Source: Nitratireductor sp.
GTDB taxonomy: Bacteria > Pseudomonadota > Alphaproteobacteria > Rhizobiales > Rhizobiaceae
DNA: 64,000 nt
Direction of reading: 5' to 3'
Assembly (NCBI RefSeq): GCF_017794765.1
Contig: NZ_CP051236.1
Coordinates: forward strand, 728,780 to 792,779
Below, piece after piece: positions 27,887 through 36,682 of this stretch; within the stretch, counting starts at the first letter, position 1, and every line of letters starts with the position of its first letter. The notes under the pieces were generated by a model. It ran no database searches. It was not told the origin of the DNA and worked only from the letters and a program-made list of their open reading frames with translations. Both the position numbers and the translations under genes were made by a program.

Positions 27887-28087
27887 GGCTTGATCCTGTG
27901 CGCTGCAGTCCGGGGGGCGATGATCACGACCCTTTCCGTCTGGCGCGTTTTGCCGATGAATTCAACCGTGGCGTGGCGGCCAGACGGATCTCTGCACCAT
28001 TATGTGGGCAAGGAAGCGGCCACTTTCTGTTCGACACGCGCCCTGCCGCTTGTTACAAGCGCCCGGCCTCAGGAAAACCATATCAAG

Positions 28088-29677
28088 ATGACCGACAAAA
28101 TCGCCGATGCGGTGGCCCGCCGCCGCACCTTCGCAATCATTTCGCACCCGGACGCGGGTAAGACCACGCTGACCGAGAAGCTGCTTCTTTTTGGCGGCGC
28201 CATTCAGCTTGCCGGCGAGGTGAAGGCGAAGAAGAACCGTGTCCAGACCCGTTCGGACTGGATGAACATCGAGCGCGAACGCGGCATCTCCGTCGTCACC
28301 TCGGTAATGACGTTCGAGTATGGCGATCACGTCTTCAACCTGCTCGATACGCCAGGCCACGAAGATTTTGCCGATGACACCTATCGCACGCTGACGGCGG
28401 TCGACAGCGCGATCATGGTCATCGATGCAGCCAAGGGCATCGAGCCGCGCACGCTGAAGCTGTTCGAGGTGTGCCGCCTGCGTGACATCCCGATCGTCAC
28501 CTTCGTCAACAAGCTCGACCGTGAAAGCCGCGACCCGTTCGAGATCCTCGATGAGATCGAGCAGAAGCTGGCGCTCGATACGGCACCCATCACCTGGCCG
28601 ATTGGCAGGGGCAAGAGCTTTGCCGGCACCTACAATCTTGCCAACAACACGATGCGCCGCTCGGATGACGATGTGGAGCCCATCGCCGTCAACGGGCCGG
28701 AATCCGATGCGGTTGCCGGACTCCTGCCCGAGCATGAGCGCGAGATGCTGGTGGAAGAGATGCTGCTCGGCAAGGAGGCGTGCCGTCCGTTCGATGTCCA
28801 GGCCTTCCGTGAGGGGCACCTGACGCCGGTTTATTTTGGGTCGGCGTTGCGCAATTTCGGTGTACGCGACCTGATCGAAGCGCTTGGCACTTTCGGTCCT
28901 GCGCCGCGCGCGCAGGATGCGGATTCGCGCAGGGTGGAAGCAACCGAGGAGAAGATGACCTCCTTTGTTTTCAAGATCCAGGCCAACATGGATCCCAACC
29001 ACCGCGACCGCATCGCCTTTGTGCGAGTATGCTCCGGCAAGCTCCAGCGCGGCATGAAGGCCAAGCTCGTGCGCACTGGCAAACCCATCAGCCTTTCTGC
29101 GCCGCAGTTTTTCTTCGCCAAGAGCCGCATTACCGCAGATGAGGCCTTCGCCGGCGACGTGGTGGGCATTCCCAATCACGGCACGCTGCGCATCGGCGAC
29201 ACGCTGACCGAGGGCGAGGAGCTGCTGTTTCGGGGCGTGCCCAATTTCGCGCCGGAAATCCTGCGCCGCGTCCGGCTTGGCGATGCCATGAAGGCCAAGA
29301 AGCTCCGGGAGGCCCTTCAGCAGATGGCCGAAGAGGGCGTGGTTCAGCTCTTCACACCGGAAGACGGGTCGCCCGCCATTGTCGGCGTGGTCGGAGCGTT
29401 GCAGCTTGATGTGCTCAGGGAGCGGCTCAAGGTCGAATATTCACTTCCGGTGGATTTCGAGATGGCTCGCTTCAGCGTGTGTCGCTGGATTTCGTCCGAT
29501 GAGCCAGGCGAAGTGGATCGATTCATAGCCAGTCATCGCGGCGACATTGCGCGCGATCTGGACGACGATCCGGTGTTTCTTGCGCCGCACGAGTTCGGTC
29601 TGAACTACGAGGCCGACCGCTGGAAGGCCGTACGCTTTGCCACGGTGAAGGACTACCAGACACGCAAGGCGGCCTGA
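28088..29677 (+). CDS. prfC: Peptide chain release factor 3
   Basis: A 529-residue translational GTPase that removes RF1 and RF2 from the ribosome after peptide release. G-domain motifs are SHPDAGKT (19-26), RGISVVTSV, DTPGHEDF and NKLDRE. The RF3-specific parts include SFVFKIQANMDPNHRDRIAFVRV in domain II and a C-terminal domain ending TVKDYQTRKAA. The frame is open upstream to 27371, but the ATG at 28088 gives the conserved N-terminus. The ribosome site is weak. Confidence 0.95.
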   Translation: MTDKIADAVARRRTFAIISHPDAGKTTLTEKLLLFGGAIQLAGEVKAKKNRVQTRSDWMNIERERGISVVTSVMTFEYGDHVFNLLDTPGHEDFADDTYRTLTAVDSAIMVIDAAKGIEPRTLKLFEVCRLRDIPIVTFVNKLDRESRDPFEILDEIEQKLALDTAPITWPIGRGKSFAGTYNLANNTMRRSDDDVEPIAVNGPESDAVAGLLPEHEREMLVEEMLLGKEACRPFDVQAFREGHLTPVYFGSALRNFGVRDLIEALGTFGPAPRAQDADSRRVEATEEKMTSFVFKIQANMDPNHRDRIAFVRVCSGKLQRGMKAKLVRTGKPISLSAPQFFFAKSRITADEAFAGDVVGIPNHGTLRIGDTLTEGEELLFRGVPNFAPEILRRVRLGDAMKAKKLREALQQMAEEGVVQLFTPEDGSPAIVGVVGALQLDVLRERLKVEYSLPVDFEMARFSVCRWISSDEPGEVDRFIASHRGDIARDLDDDPVFLAPHEFGLNYEADRWKAVRFATVKDYQTRKAA

Positions 29678-29771
29678 GTGGACAGGTTTATCTCGCGGCT
29701 CTCCTGATAGAGGTATTTTCCTCATTCTGTCGCTTTTTGGGTATGAAATTCCAAGCGCGAATAGAGAATAG

Positions 29772-29796
29772 CGCCTAGATGAGGTTCATCTAGGCG
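29772..29796. repeat. Perfect inverted repeat upstream of the peroxiredoxin gene
   Basis: CGCCTAGATGA / TCATCTAGGCG, perfect 11-bp arms with a 3-base centre, about 95 bases after prfC and 70 bases before the peroxiredoxin start. It has no T-run, so it could be a weak prfC terminator or a regulator site. Confidence 0.6.
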
Positions 29797-29865
29797 TGTG
29801 CGGGTTGCTATCCTGCAGCGTCAGGAACACCAATCGCGTTTCATCTCATCCAGGAGGAGAGAACG

Positions 29866-30525
<660 letters not shown>

Positions 30526-30556
30526 TCCGTTCGCAGGAGAGGTATCGAGAACATCG

Positions 30557-30588
30557 GCCCCGGAAGCATTGTTGCTTCCGGGGCTCTT
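30557..30588 (+). terminator. Terminator after the peroxiredoxin gene
   Basis: An 11-bp stem (30557-30567 with 30574-30584), extended by one A-T pair, loop TTGT, followed by TCTTC. It lies 31 bases beyond the stop. Confidence 0.75.
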
Positions 30589-30676
30589 CATGTGCGCGCC
30601 AGGCCCGGCCTTGTCTTCAAATCGACACGCTGTCACGGTCTCATGATTCCATATGAAACCGTTTCAGGAGTCCGCC

Positions 30677-31027
30677 ATGCGCCGCCCCGCTCTTTCACTG
30701 ATCGCCCTCCTCGCAATCGGTTCCCCGACTTATGCGGCAACGCTGGAGATCGATCTGCCCGATGCGGAAACCGTGGAGACCGTCACGGTAACCTATGCGT
30801 GCCCGGACGGCGATATCGACGCCACTTATTATAATGCTGAAGACAATTCGCTTGTGGTGGTCACGATCGACGGCGGCCCGGTGGTGATGAGCAGCGTTCT
30901 TGCCGCCTCGGGTGTCAAATATGCCGGTGGCCCCTATGTCTGGTGGACCAAGGGTGACGATGCCGATCTCTACGATCTGATGAAGGGTGAGGACGCGGAG
31001 CCGGTGTCCTGCGCCGCAAAAAACTGA
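30677..31027 (+). CDS. MliC-family lysozyme-inhibitor-like periplasmic protein
   Basis: A 116-residue protein with a signal peptide (RRPALSLIALLAIGSPTYAA). The mature part resembles MliC/PliC inhibitors of C-type lysozyme: VTYACPDGDIDATYYN, NSLVVVTIDGGPVVM, SGVKYAGGPYVWWTKGDDADL and a final cysteine that would pair with the first. The start at 30677 is used because AGGAG lies eight bases upstream; an ATG at 30653 in frame is weaker. The gene appears to stand alone. Confidence 0.8.
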   Translation: MRRPALSLIALLAIGSPTYAATLEIDLPDAETVETVTVTYACPDGDIDATYYNAEDNSLVVVTIDGGPVVMSSVLAASGVKYAGGPYVWWTKGDDADLYDLMKGEDAEPVSCAAKN

Positions 31028-31044
31028 CCTGACCGGCGGCGAAA

Positions 31045-31104
31045 GTAAACCATTAGGTTGACTATCTGGGTTGTGACTGATAGGTAAACCACATGGTTGA
31101 ATAT
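31045..31104 (+). promoter_or_regulatory. Paired direct-repeat operators of the ArsR operon
   Basis: Two 21-base copies, 31045-31065 and 31084-31104, match at 17 of 21 positions (GTAAACCA-N3-GGTTGA-N-TAT) and are 39 bases apart. Each has a symmetric AACC-N4-GGTT core. The second copy covers the ArsR start codon, so a bound regulator would block its own expression. Confidence 0.65.
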
Positions 31105-31446
31105 CAGTCACCCCATCTCGATGCCGTTTTCCACGCCCTGTCGGACCCGACCAGGCGGGCCATGCTGCACCGTCTTTCCGGCGGTGAGCAAAGTGTCTCG
31201 CAACTGGCGCAGCCCTTCGACATGTCGCTGGCCGGCGCCTCCAAACATGTGAAGGTTCTGGAAGGGGCGGGCCTCGTCAGCCGGCGCGTGGACGGCCGCA
31301 CCCATTATTGCCGGCTGGAGGCAGCGCGGCTTGCCGAAGCACAGGCGTGGTTCCGCTACTACGAACGCTTCTGGTCCAACCGGCTCGACAAGCTGCAGGC
31401 GATCCTGGAAGCGGAGGATCGGGAGAGTTACGCCGGAAGAGACTGA
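31093..31446 (+). CDS. ArsR-family regulator of an SRPBCC/VOC operon
   Basis: A 117-residue winged-helix repressor: HALSDPTRRAMLHRLSGGEQSVSQLAQPFDMSLAGASKHVKVLEGAGLVSRR. No metal-binding CxC motif is present, so it is probably of the SdpR/aromatic type often paired with SRPBCC proteins rather than a metal sensor. The ribosome site is weak (TAGGT). An SRPBCC gene follows at 42 bases, then two VOC genes. Confidence 0.88.
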   Translation: MVEYQSPHLDAVFHALSDPTRRAMLHRLSGGEQSVSQLAQPFDMSLAGASKHVKVLEGAGLVSRRVDGRTHYCRLEAARLAEAQAWFRYYERFWSNRLDKLQAILEAEDRESYAGRD

Positions 31447-31488
31447 CGTGCCGCCCCCTCAGCCACCTCAACCTTTGAGAGGAAGATG

Positions 31489-32037
31489 ATGAGACAGATC
31501 GAGGAAAGTGATTATGGCGTCGCCACGGCACCCAATGAGGTGCGCTTCGAGAGATCTCTCCCGGGCCCTGTCGAACGCGTTTGGGCCTATCTGACCGAGG
31601 CGGACAAGCGCCGGCAATGGCTGGCGGGCGGAGAGATGGAGCCGCGTGCAGGCGGTTCCGCAAAACTCCTGTTCCGCCATTCCGAATTCACCGACGAGGA
31701 CCCGCCCGAGGCCTATAGGGAGATGAATGAGAAGGGATTTCTCTCCGAGGGGCGGATCATTGCCTGGGATCCACCGCGGCATCTGGCCATGACCTGGCCG
31801 GGAGACGGTGCCGATAGCCAGGTAGAGTTCGAGCTCTTTCCCGAGGGCGACAGGGTTCTCCTTGTCGTGACCCACAAACGCCTCGCCGACCGGGAGGAGA
31901 TGATCAATGTCTCCGGTGGCTGGCATGCCCATCTCACTGTTCTGCAAGCGGTGCTCGCAGGTGAGAAGACGCCGCCATTCTGGTCGCAGATCAAGGCGCT
32001 GGAAGCCGCATACACCGCACGCTTCAACGAACGGTGA
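31489..32037 (+). CDS. SRPBCC (AHSA1-like) domain protein
   Basis: A 182-residue START/Bet v1-fold protein (EVRFERSLPGPVERVWAYLTEADKRRQWL at the start, then ISEGRI-like LSEGRIIAWDPPRHLAMTWPG). The fold makes a hydrophobic ligand pocket; members paired with ArsR regulators are of unknown function. AGGA precedes two consecutive ATGs (31486 and 31489); the second has better spacing. It is the second gene of the ArsR-SRPBCC-VOC-VOC operon. Confidence 0.83.
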   Translation: MRQIEESDYGVATAPNEVRFERSLPGPVERVWAYLTEADKRRQWLAGGEMEPRAGGSAKLLFRHSEFTDEDPPEAYREMNEKGFLSEGRIIAWDPPRHLAMTWPGDGADSQVEFELFPEGDRVLLVVTHKRLADREEMINVSGGWHAHLTVLQAVLAGEKTPPFWSQIKALEAAYTARFNER

Positions 32038-32071
32038 GACCCCTTTCGCTATTGGCACCAAGGAGCATGAC

Positions 32072-32482
32072 ATGAACGTTTCCGCTACGCCGCCCAAGGC
32101 TGGCGCCCAGCCCGACACAGCACCGAAGCTCGCCGGCGGGCGCAATATCGCGATGAAGGTGCCACCGCATCAGTATGACGAGACGGTACGCTTCTACCGG
32201 GACGTACTCGGCATGGAGCAGATCGAGGAGCTTCTGCCCGCTGTCGGCTTTCGCTTCGGAGCCAACCAGCTCTGGATCGACAAGACCCCTGGCATGAGCC
32301 AGTCGGAACTCTGGCTGGAAATCGTGACTGACGACACCAAGGCCGCCGCCGCTCGGCTGGAAGCGGCAGGCATCGCGCGCTGTGACGAAATTGAACCGCT
32401 GGGCGAAAATTTCGACGGGTTCTGGATATCGAGCCCCGCCCAGATCATCCATCTGGTCGACCATAAATCCGGCGCCTGGTGA
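32072..32482 (+). CDS. VOC (glyoxalase/bleomycin resistance) superfamily protein, first copy
   Basis: A 136-residue protein with the VOC beta-alpha-beta-beta-beta layout: YDETVRFYRDVLGMEQIEE, WLEIVTDDTKAAAARLEAAGI and SSPAQIIHLVDH. VOC proteins bind metals or small molecules and act as lyases, dioxygenases or drug-binding proteins; the substrate is unknown. AGGAGC lies just before the ATG. It follows the SRPBCC gene by 34 bases and precedes a second VOC gene by 7 bases. Confidence 0.8.
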   Translation: MNVSATPPKAGAQPDTAPKLAGGRNIAMKVPPHQYDETVRFYRDVLGMEQIEELLPAVGFRFGANQLWIDKTPGMSQSELWLEIVTDDTKAAAARLEAAGIARCDEIEPLGENFDGFWISSPAQIIHLVDHKSGAW

Positions 32483-32489
32483 AGACGAT

Positions 32490-32882
32490 ATGTTGAAAAT
32501 AGCTCTGATGAGTATCCTTGTGGACGACCAGGACAAGGCTGAGGCATTTTACACGGATGTGCTGGGCTTCCGGAAGAAGCAGGACTTTCCGGCCGGCGGC
32601 GCCCGCTGGCTGACGGTGGTTACACCGGGAGCCGAGAACGGCACCGAGTTGCTTCTGGAACCCATGGGATACGACTTCGCGCGCACCTACCAGAAGGCGC
32701 TTTATGATGCCGGCATACCCTGTACGACTTTTGCCTGCGAGGACGTGCAGGCAGAGTATGAGCGGCTGAAAGCGCGCGGCGTGGTGTTTCGCGCAGAGCC
32801 GACCCGGATGGAGGGGATGCCCACCATCGCCGTGTTCGAGGATACGTGCGGCAACCTCGTTCAGATGTTCGAGGCATCTTGA
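32490..32882 (+). CDS. VOC (glyoxalase-like) superfamily protein, second copy
   Basis: A 130-residue VOC protein (MLKIALMSILVDDQDKAEAFYTDVLGF, TVVTPGAENGTELLLEP, MPTIAVFEDTCGNLVQMFE). The terminal CGNLVQ region with E88-type glutamates resembles the common glyoxalase-like metal site. It is not a close copy of the preceding VOC protein. Last gene of the ArsR operon; a hairpin follows. Confidence 0.85.
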   Translation: MLKIALMSILVDDQDKAEAFYTDVLGFRKKQDFPAGGARWLTVVTPGAENGTELLLEPMGYDFARTYQKALYDAGIPCTTFACEDVQAEYERLKARGVVFRAEPTRMEGMPTIAVFEDTCGNLVQMFEAS

Positions 32883-32888
32883 GAAGAA

Positions 32889-32913
32889 AGGGCGGACACA
32901 AGGCGTCCGCCCT
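32889..32913. terminator. Bidirectional terminator between the VOC operon and pirin
   Basis: AGGGCGGAC / GTCCGCCCT, 9-bp perfect stem with a 7-base loop, placed 7 bases after the VOC stop and 16 bases before the end of convergent pirin. Confidence 0.65.
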
Positions 32914-32928
32914 CCATTCAGTCTGACG

Positions 32929-33846
32929 TCAGAACTTCGCGCCTTCGCGGATGAACGTCCCGGCATTCAGTTCGTTGAACGCCTGCACCAGTTCCTGGCG
33001 CGTGTTCATGACGATGGGACCGTGCCAGGCGACGGGCTCCTGGATGGGCTTGCCCGAAACGAGCAGAAAGCGGATGCCTCGTTCGCCGGCCTGCACCACC
33101 ACTTCGTCGCCCGTGTCGAAAACCACGAGCGTGCGGTCACCGCTCATGTCGCGGAGATGCACTTCCTCGCCTGCGACCTCCTTTTCGACCAGCACCCCGA
33201 ATGGTTTCGAGGCATCGCGGAACGTGCCGGAGCCTTCGAAGATGTAGGCGAAGGCGCTGCGGTAGGTGTCGACCGGCAGGACCTTGCGCTTTCCCGGCGG
33301 CACCCAGACATCGAGATATTGCGGATCAGCCGCAATACCATCGACGGGACCACGCTTGCCCCAGAACTCACCGACCACGACACGCACGCGCGTCCCGTCA
33401 TCGTCGATCACTTCAGGAATGTCGCCGGCTTTCACGTCCTGATAGCGTGGCGTCGTCATCTTCTCGCTCGATGGCAGGTTGGCCCAGAGCTGGAAGCCGT
33501 GCATACGGCCCTGCCTGTCACCATGCGGCATTTCCTGATGGAGGATACCGCTGCCGGCCGTCATCCATTGCACATCCCCGGCGCCAAGTGAGCCGGCATT
33601 GCCGAGACTGTCTGCATGATCGACGCTGCCCGCCAGAACATAGGTGATTGTTTCGATGCCGCGATGCGGATGCCAGGGAAAGCCGGCCTGATAGTCTTCC
33701 GGCCGATCGTTGCGGAAGTCATCGAGCAGAAGGAACGGATCGGCCAGCTTCGGATCGCCAAAGCCGAACGCTCGGTCAAGTCGAACACCTGCACCTTCCA
33801 TCGTGGGCTGGGCCTGCGAAATCTGCTTTACGGGACGAATGGACAT
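32929..33846 (-). CDS. Pirin family protein
   Basis: A 305-residue bicupin. The N-terminal metal site is visible as His59 and His61 in FPWHPHRGIETITYVL, with further candidate ligands at His77 and a downstream Glu. Some bacterial pirins are quercetinases or modulate pyruvate dehydrogenase; the role here is unknown. The ATG at 33846 follows GGAGAG and gives the conserved MSIRPVKQI start. Convergent with the VOC operon. Confidence 0.93.
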   Translation of the reverse strand: MSIRPVKQISQAQPTMEGAGVRLDRAFGFGDPKLADPFLLLDDFRNDRPEDYQAGFPWHPHRGIETITYVLAGSVDHADSLGNAGSLGAGDVQWMTAGSGILHQEMPHGDRQGRMHGFQLWANLPSSEKMTTPRYQDVKAGDIPEVIDDDGTRVRVVVGEFWGKRGPVDGIAADPQYLDVWVPPGKRKVLPVDTYRSAFAYIFEGSGTFRDASKPFGVLVEKEVAGEEVHLRDMSGDRTLVVFDTGDEVVVQAGERGIRFLLVSGKPIQEPVAWHGPIVMNTRQELVQAFNELNAGTFIREGAKF

Positions 33847-33927
33847 GATCGTCTCTCCATCTGTTGCTTGGAGCAAAGATAGTGCGTGCCTGCGGTTATG
33901 ACATCCGCGACAGCGAAGACGCGCTGT

Positions 33928-34503
33928 TTACATATTGGAGACAATCGGCGGCATTGACGCTGTGCGTGGTCCAATGCTCTGGTCACGCCAGAACACGATT
34001 GTCGGGCGGTCCTTGTACTCGGTGCGCGCTTTTTCAACAAAGCCGAGGCGCTCCGCGAGCCTGCGTGACGGAGCGTTCTCCTCATCGATGATGCAGGTAA
34101 CGGTTTTGTCCCGGTGTGCTCGCGAGCACCAGGAAAACACGGCTTCCATGGCTTCTTTCGCATAGCCTCTGCCGTGGACCTCCGGCAGGAAGACCCATCC
34201 GGCCTCCAGCGTGCCTTCAACAGAAGGGGTAATAGCGCGCCGTGCTTCCTGAACACCGGCATCGCCCAGAAAAGCACCCGTCGCCTTCTCCGTTACGGCA
34301 AAATAGCCGAAACCCACCAGATCCCACATGCCCCGATGCATGGCGAGACGGCGCCAGGCATCTTCACCCGTGAGTGGTTTGCCCGAGGTAAAGCGCGTGG
34401 CCTCCGGCAGCGACCAGAGGTGGGCGAAGGCATCGAAATCGGTGCTGGAGTGCGCACGCAGCACGAGGCGCTCCGTTTCGAGAACCGGAGTCTGCAGGGT
34501 CAT
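33928..34503 (-). CDS. GNAT-family N-acetyltransferase (RimJ/RimL type)
   Basis: A 191-residue acyltransferase. The N-terminus LETERLVLRAHSSTDFDAFAHLW is typical of the RimJ/RimL group, and the acetyl-CoA site appears as WVFLPEVHGRGYAKEAMEAVFSW, followed by ENAPSRRLAERLGFVE. The acceptor substrate is unknown. The ATG at 34503 overlaps the coaBC stop as ATGA, so the gene is an appended member of that operon. Confidence 0.88.
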   Translation of the reverse strand: MTLQTPVLETERLVLRAHSSTDFDAFAHLWSLPEATRFTSGKPLTGEDAWRRLAMHRGMWDLVGFGYFAVTEKATGAFLGDAGVQEARRAITPSVEGTLEAGWVFLPEVHGRGYAKEAMEAVFSWCSRAHRDKTVTCIIDEENAPSRRLAERLGFVEKARTEYKDRPTIVFWRDQSIGPRTASMPPIVSNM

Positions 34504-35744
34504 TCTTTCGGTCCAAGCCGATCGGCGATCAGTAGTGCCAGGCGTTCGGCAACATCGTCCTTGCCCATCTCCGGCCATTCGTCGTGTCCGTCCTGGCTGA
34601 CGATCACCACGCTGTTGCGGTCGCCGCCCATCACACCACCGGGGCCGACGCCGCTGTCATGCGAGACGTCGTTGGCGACGATGATGTCGGCGCCTTTCTT
34701 GTTCAGCTTTGCGCGCGCATTCTTGAACAGATCCTGCGTTTCGGCAGCGAAGCCGATGACGAGCGCCGGGCGCTTTTCATGATGCCCGATCCCCGAAAGG
34801 ATGTCGGGATTTTCGGTGAGCTCGAGCGTGGGAGCGCCCTGTCCGGGTTTCTTCTTGATCTTCTCGGCGGTCTCGACAGCCGGACGCCAGTCGGCGACGG
34901 CAGCGACGAAGACCCCGGCATCTGCCGGAAGTGCGGCTTCCACCGCTTCGCGCATCTGGCGTGCTGTCTCCACATGGGTGGTCGTGACACCCTGCGGGTC
35001 CGGAATGGAAACGGGGCCCGAAACGAGGTGAACCGATGCCCCGAGGCGGGCAAGTGCCGCAGCGATGGCGTGTCCCTGTTTGCCCGAAGACCGGTTGGCA
35101 ATGTAGCGAACCGGGTCGATCACCTCATGGGTTGGTCCCGAGGTAACGATCACCTTGCGCCCCGCAAGCGGCTTTTCGCCGGTGTCGAGCAGGGCCTCTA
35201 TGGCTGCCACGATCTCCATCGGCTCGGCCATGCGACCTTCGCCTGCTTCGCCGCTTTCGGCCATCTCTCCCCGGTTGGGGCCGACAAAATGCACCCCGTC
35301 TTCCCGGAGCGTCCTTGCATTGCGCTGCGTGGCCGGGTGCTCCCACATACGGGGGTTCATGGCGGGCGCCAGGAGAACAGGCTTGTCGGTGGCGAGCAGC
35401 ACCGTCGAGGCGAGGTCATTGGCCTGACCGGTGGCGAGCTTTGCCATCAGGTCGGCTGTCGCGGGCGCGACGACGAGAAGGTCGGCCTCGCGCGAAAGAC
35501 GGATATGGCCGACATCGTGTTCGTCCTGACGGTCGAACAGATCGGTGAAGACGTGGTCTGCCGAAAGCGCGCCCACGGATAGCGGGGTGATGAACTCCTG
35601 TGCGGCCTTTGTCATGACGCAACGCACGCTCGCCCCGCGCTCGCGCAGGCGGCGGATCAGGTCGAGGCATTTATAGGCTGCGATGCCGCCCCCGATCAGA
35701 AGCAGGATGCGCGTTTTGCGAAGGGTCTGCTGGGGGGCTGTCAT
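34500..35744 (-). CDS. coaBC: Phosphopantothenoylcysteine synthetase/decarboxylase (CoaBC)
   Basis: A 414-residue bifunctional coenzyme A enzyme. The N-terminal flavoprotein decarboxylase (CoaC) has [15 protein letters not shown], the [16 protein letters not shown] motif and a substrate-clamp region. The C-terminal synthetase (CoaB) has [21 protein letters not shown] and the [22 protein letters not shown] region. It joins 4'-phosphopantothenate to cysteine, then decarboxylates the product. Preceded by a vapBC pair and followed by an overlapping GNAT gene. Confidence 0.95.
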   Translation of the reverse strand: MTAPQQTLRKTRILLLIGGGIAAYKCLDLIRRLRERGASVRCVMTKAAQEFITPLSVGALSADHVFTDLFDRQDEHDVGHIRLSREADLLVVAPATADLMAKLATGQANDLASTVLLATDKPVLLAPAMNPRMWEHPATQRNARTLREDGVHFVGPNRGEMAESGEAGEGRMAEPMEIVAAIEALLDTGEKPLAGRKVIVTSGPTHEVIDPVRYIANRSSGKQGHAIAAALARLGASVHLVSGPVSIPDPQGVTTTHVETARQMREAVEAALPADAGVFVAAVADWRPAVETAEKIKKKPGQGAPTLELTENPDILSGIGHHEKRPALVIGFAAETQDLFKNARAKLNKKGADIIVANDVSHDSGVGPGGVMGGDRNSVVIVSQDGHDEWPEMGKDDVAERLALLIADRLGPKE

Positions 35745-35758
35745 GGATGCAGGCTCTC

Positions 35759-36184
35759 TTACGACGGCTTCATGGCTGGCTCGATATCGGTATGAACGAA
35801 ATCGTCGCCCTTGAAAAGAAGCGGCAGGTTAGCGCTGCGGGCGAGAGCGTAAGCGAAGCAGTCTCCAATGTTGAGCGCGGCTTTGTGGCCGGTGCCCGGA
35901 CCATAGATCGCGTAGGCCCTGCGTGCGATGCTCAATTGCCGGTCGTCGAAGTCGATCGTTTCCACGTCGAGAGCCTTGAGCAGTGTGTTGAGACGCGTGG
36001 TTCCTTCGATCATCGCAATGTGCCTTGCAACGCAATGCGCTTCGAAGGTGGTGGTGCTGCTGATAAGGATTCGTTCGGCATGTACGAAAGCCTGACGAAA
36101 CATGTCCGCATCCGCATCGCCGTTCAGAACGGCGATTAGCGCCGACGTGTCGACGACGAATTTCGCTTCACAATGTACGGCCAT
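35759..36184 (-). CDS. VapC/FitB-type PIN-domain toxin ribonuclease
   Basis: A 141-residue PIN-domain protein. Conserved acidic residues are Asp12 in FVVDTSALIAVL, Glu48 in TTTFEAHCVA, Asp108 in NIGDCFAYALA and Asp127 or Asp128 near the end, which would hold Mg2+. VapC toxins cut tRNA or rRNA and are neutralised by the co-transcribed antitoxin. It overlaps the antitoxin gene by 17 bases. The LNIGDCFAYALAR signature is of the rhizobial NtrPR/FitAB kind. Confidence 0.9.
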   Translation of the reverse strand: MAVHCEAKFVVDTSALIAVLNGDADADMFRQAFVHAERILISSTTTFEAHCVARHIAMIEGTTRLNTLLKALDVETIDFDDRQLSIARRAYAIYGPGTGHKAALNIGDCFAYALARSANLPLLFKGDDFVHTDIEPAMKPS

Positions 36185-36422
36185 TCCAGATCTCGTCGGT
36201 GATGGCTTTCAGATTGAAAGGGCCGATGGGGCTCATCGAGACCGATTCGATCAGCTCGATGCGATGACGGATTTTCTGAGTGCGGGTATTCTGGTGAGGC
36301 TGTACACTTTTTGCGAGTATGCGACGGACCTCTTCCTCCATCGAGACGTCGTTTTCGGCCGCGCGTTTTTTTAGAGCGCGCCGCACCTTCTCGTCCACAT
36401 TTCGAATGGTCAGTGTCGCCAT
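36168..36422 (-). CDS. FitA/VapB-type ribbon-helix-helix antitoxin
   Basis: An 84-residue protein with an Arc-like ribbon-helix-helix at the N-terminus (MATLTIRNVDEKVRRALKKRAAENDVSMEEEVRRIL). The C-terminal tail would wrap and inhibit the PIN toxin. The ATG at 36422 follows GGAG; the longer frame to 36491 lacks homology and runs through a palindrome that is probably its operator. Such antitoxins repress their own operon together with the toxin. Confidence 0.9.
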   Translation of the reverse strand: MATLTIRNVDEKVRRALKKRAAENDVSMEEEVRRILAKSVQPHQNTRTQKIRHRIELIESVSMSPIGPFNLKAITDEIWNGRTL

Positions 36423-36458
36423 TGTTACTCCGTTACAAAACACTTCAGCCTTAACGCA

Positions 36459-36485
36459 GCGGCAGGCATGCTGCATGCCTGCCGC
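36459..36485. promoter_or_regulatory. 27-bp perfect palindrome upstream of the toxin-antitoxin genes
   Basis: GCGGCAGGCATGC and its exact inverse flank a single T. It lies 37 bases upstream of the antitoxin start and about 200 bases past the ubiB stop, so it could be the VapBC operator or, less likely, a ubiB terminator (no T-run). Confidence 0.65.
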
Positions 36486-36682
36486 ATTCACGTCTGGGCA
36501 TAACCCAATGACAGCATGACTGTCAGTGCTGGCGTTGCATTATGCACACTTCTTCGGCGTGGAATAATGAGGCGAATCCGTGTCTTAGGTGTGGTTTGCT
36601 AGCATTGCTGTCATTGCCTTCAGGGTAAGCCTGGCGCGACTGAAGGCCGATGCTCGAACGAACGGATACGGGCTGGATTGGA

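Noticed and set aside
36423-36682. Insertion sequence remnant between the toxin-antitoxin genes and ubiB
   Set aside because: Apart from one palindrome there is no transposase fragment, no terminal inverted repeat pair and no target duplication.
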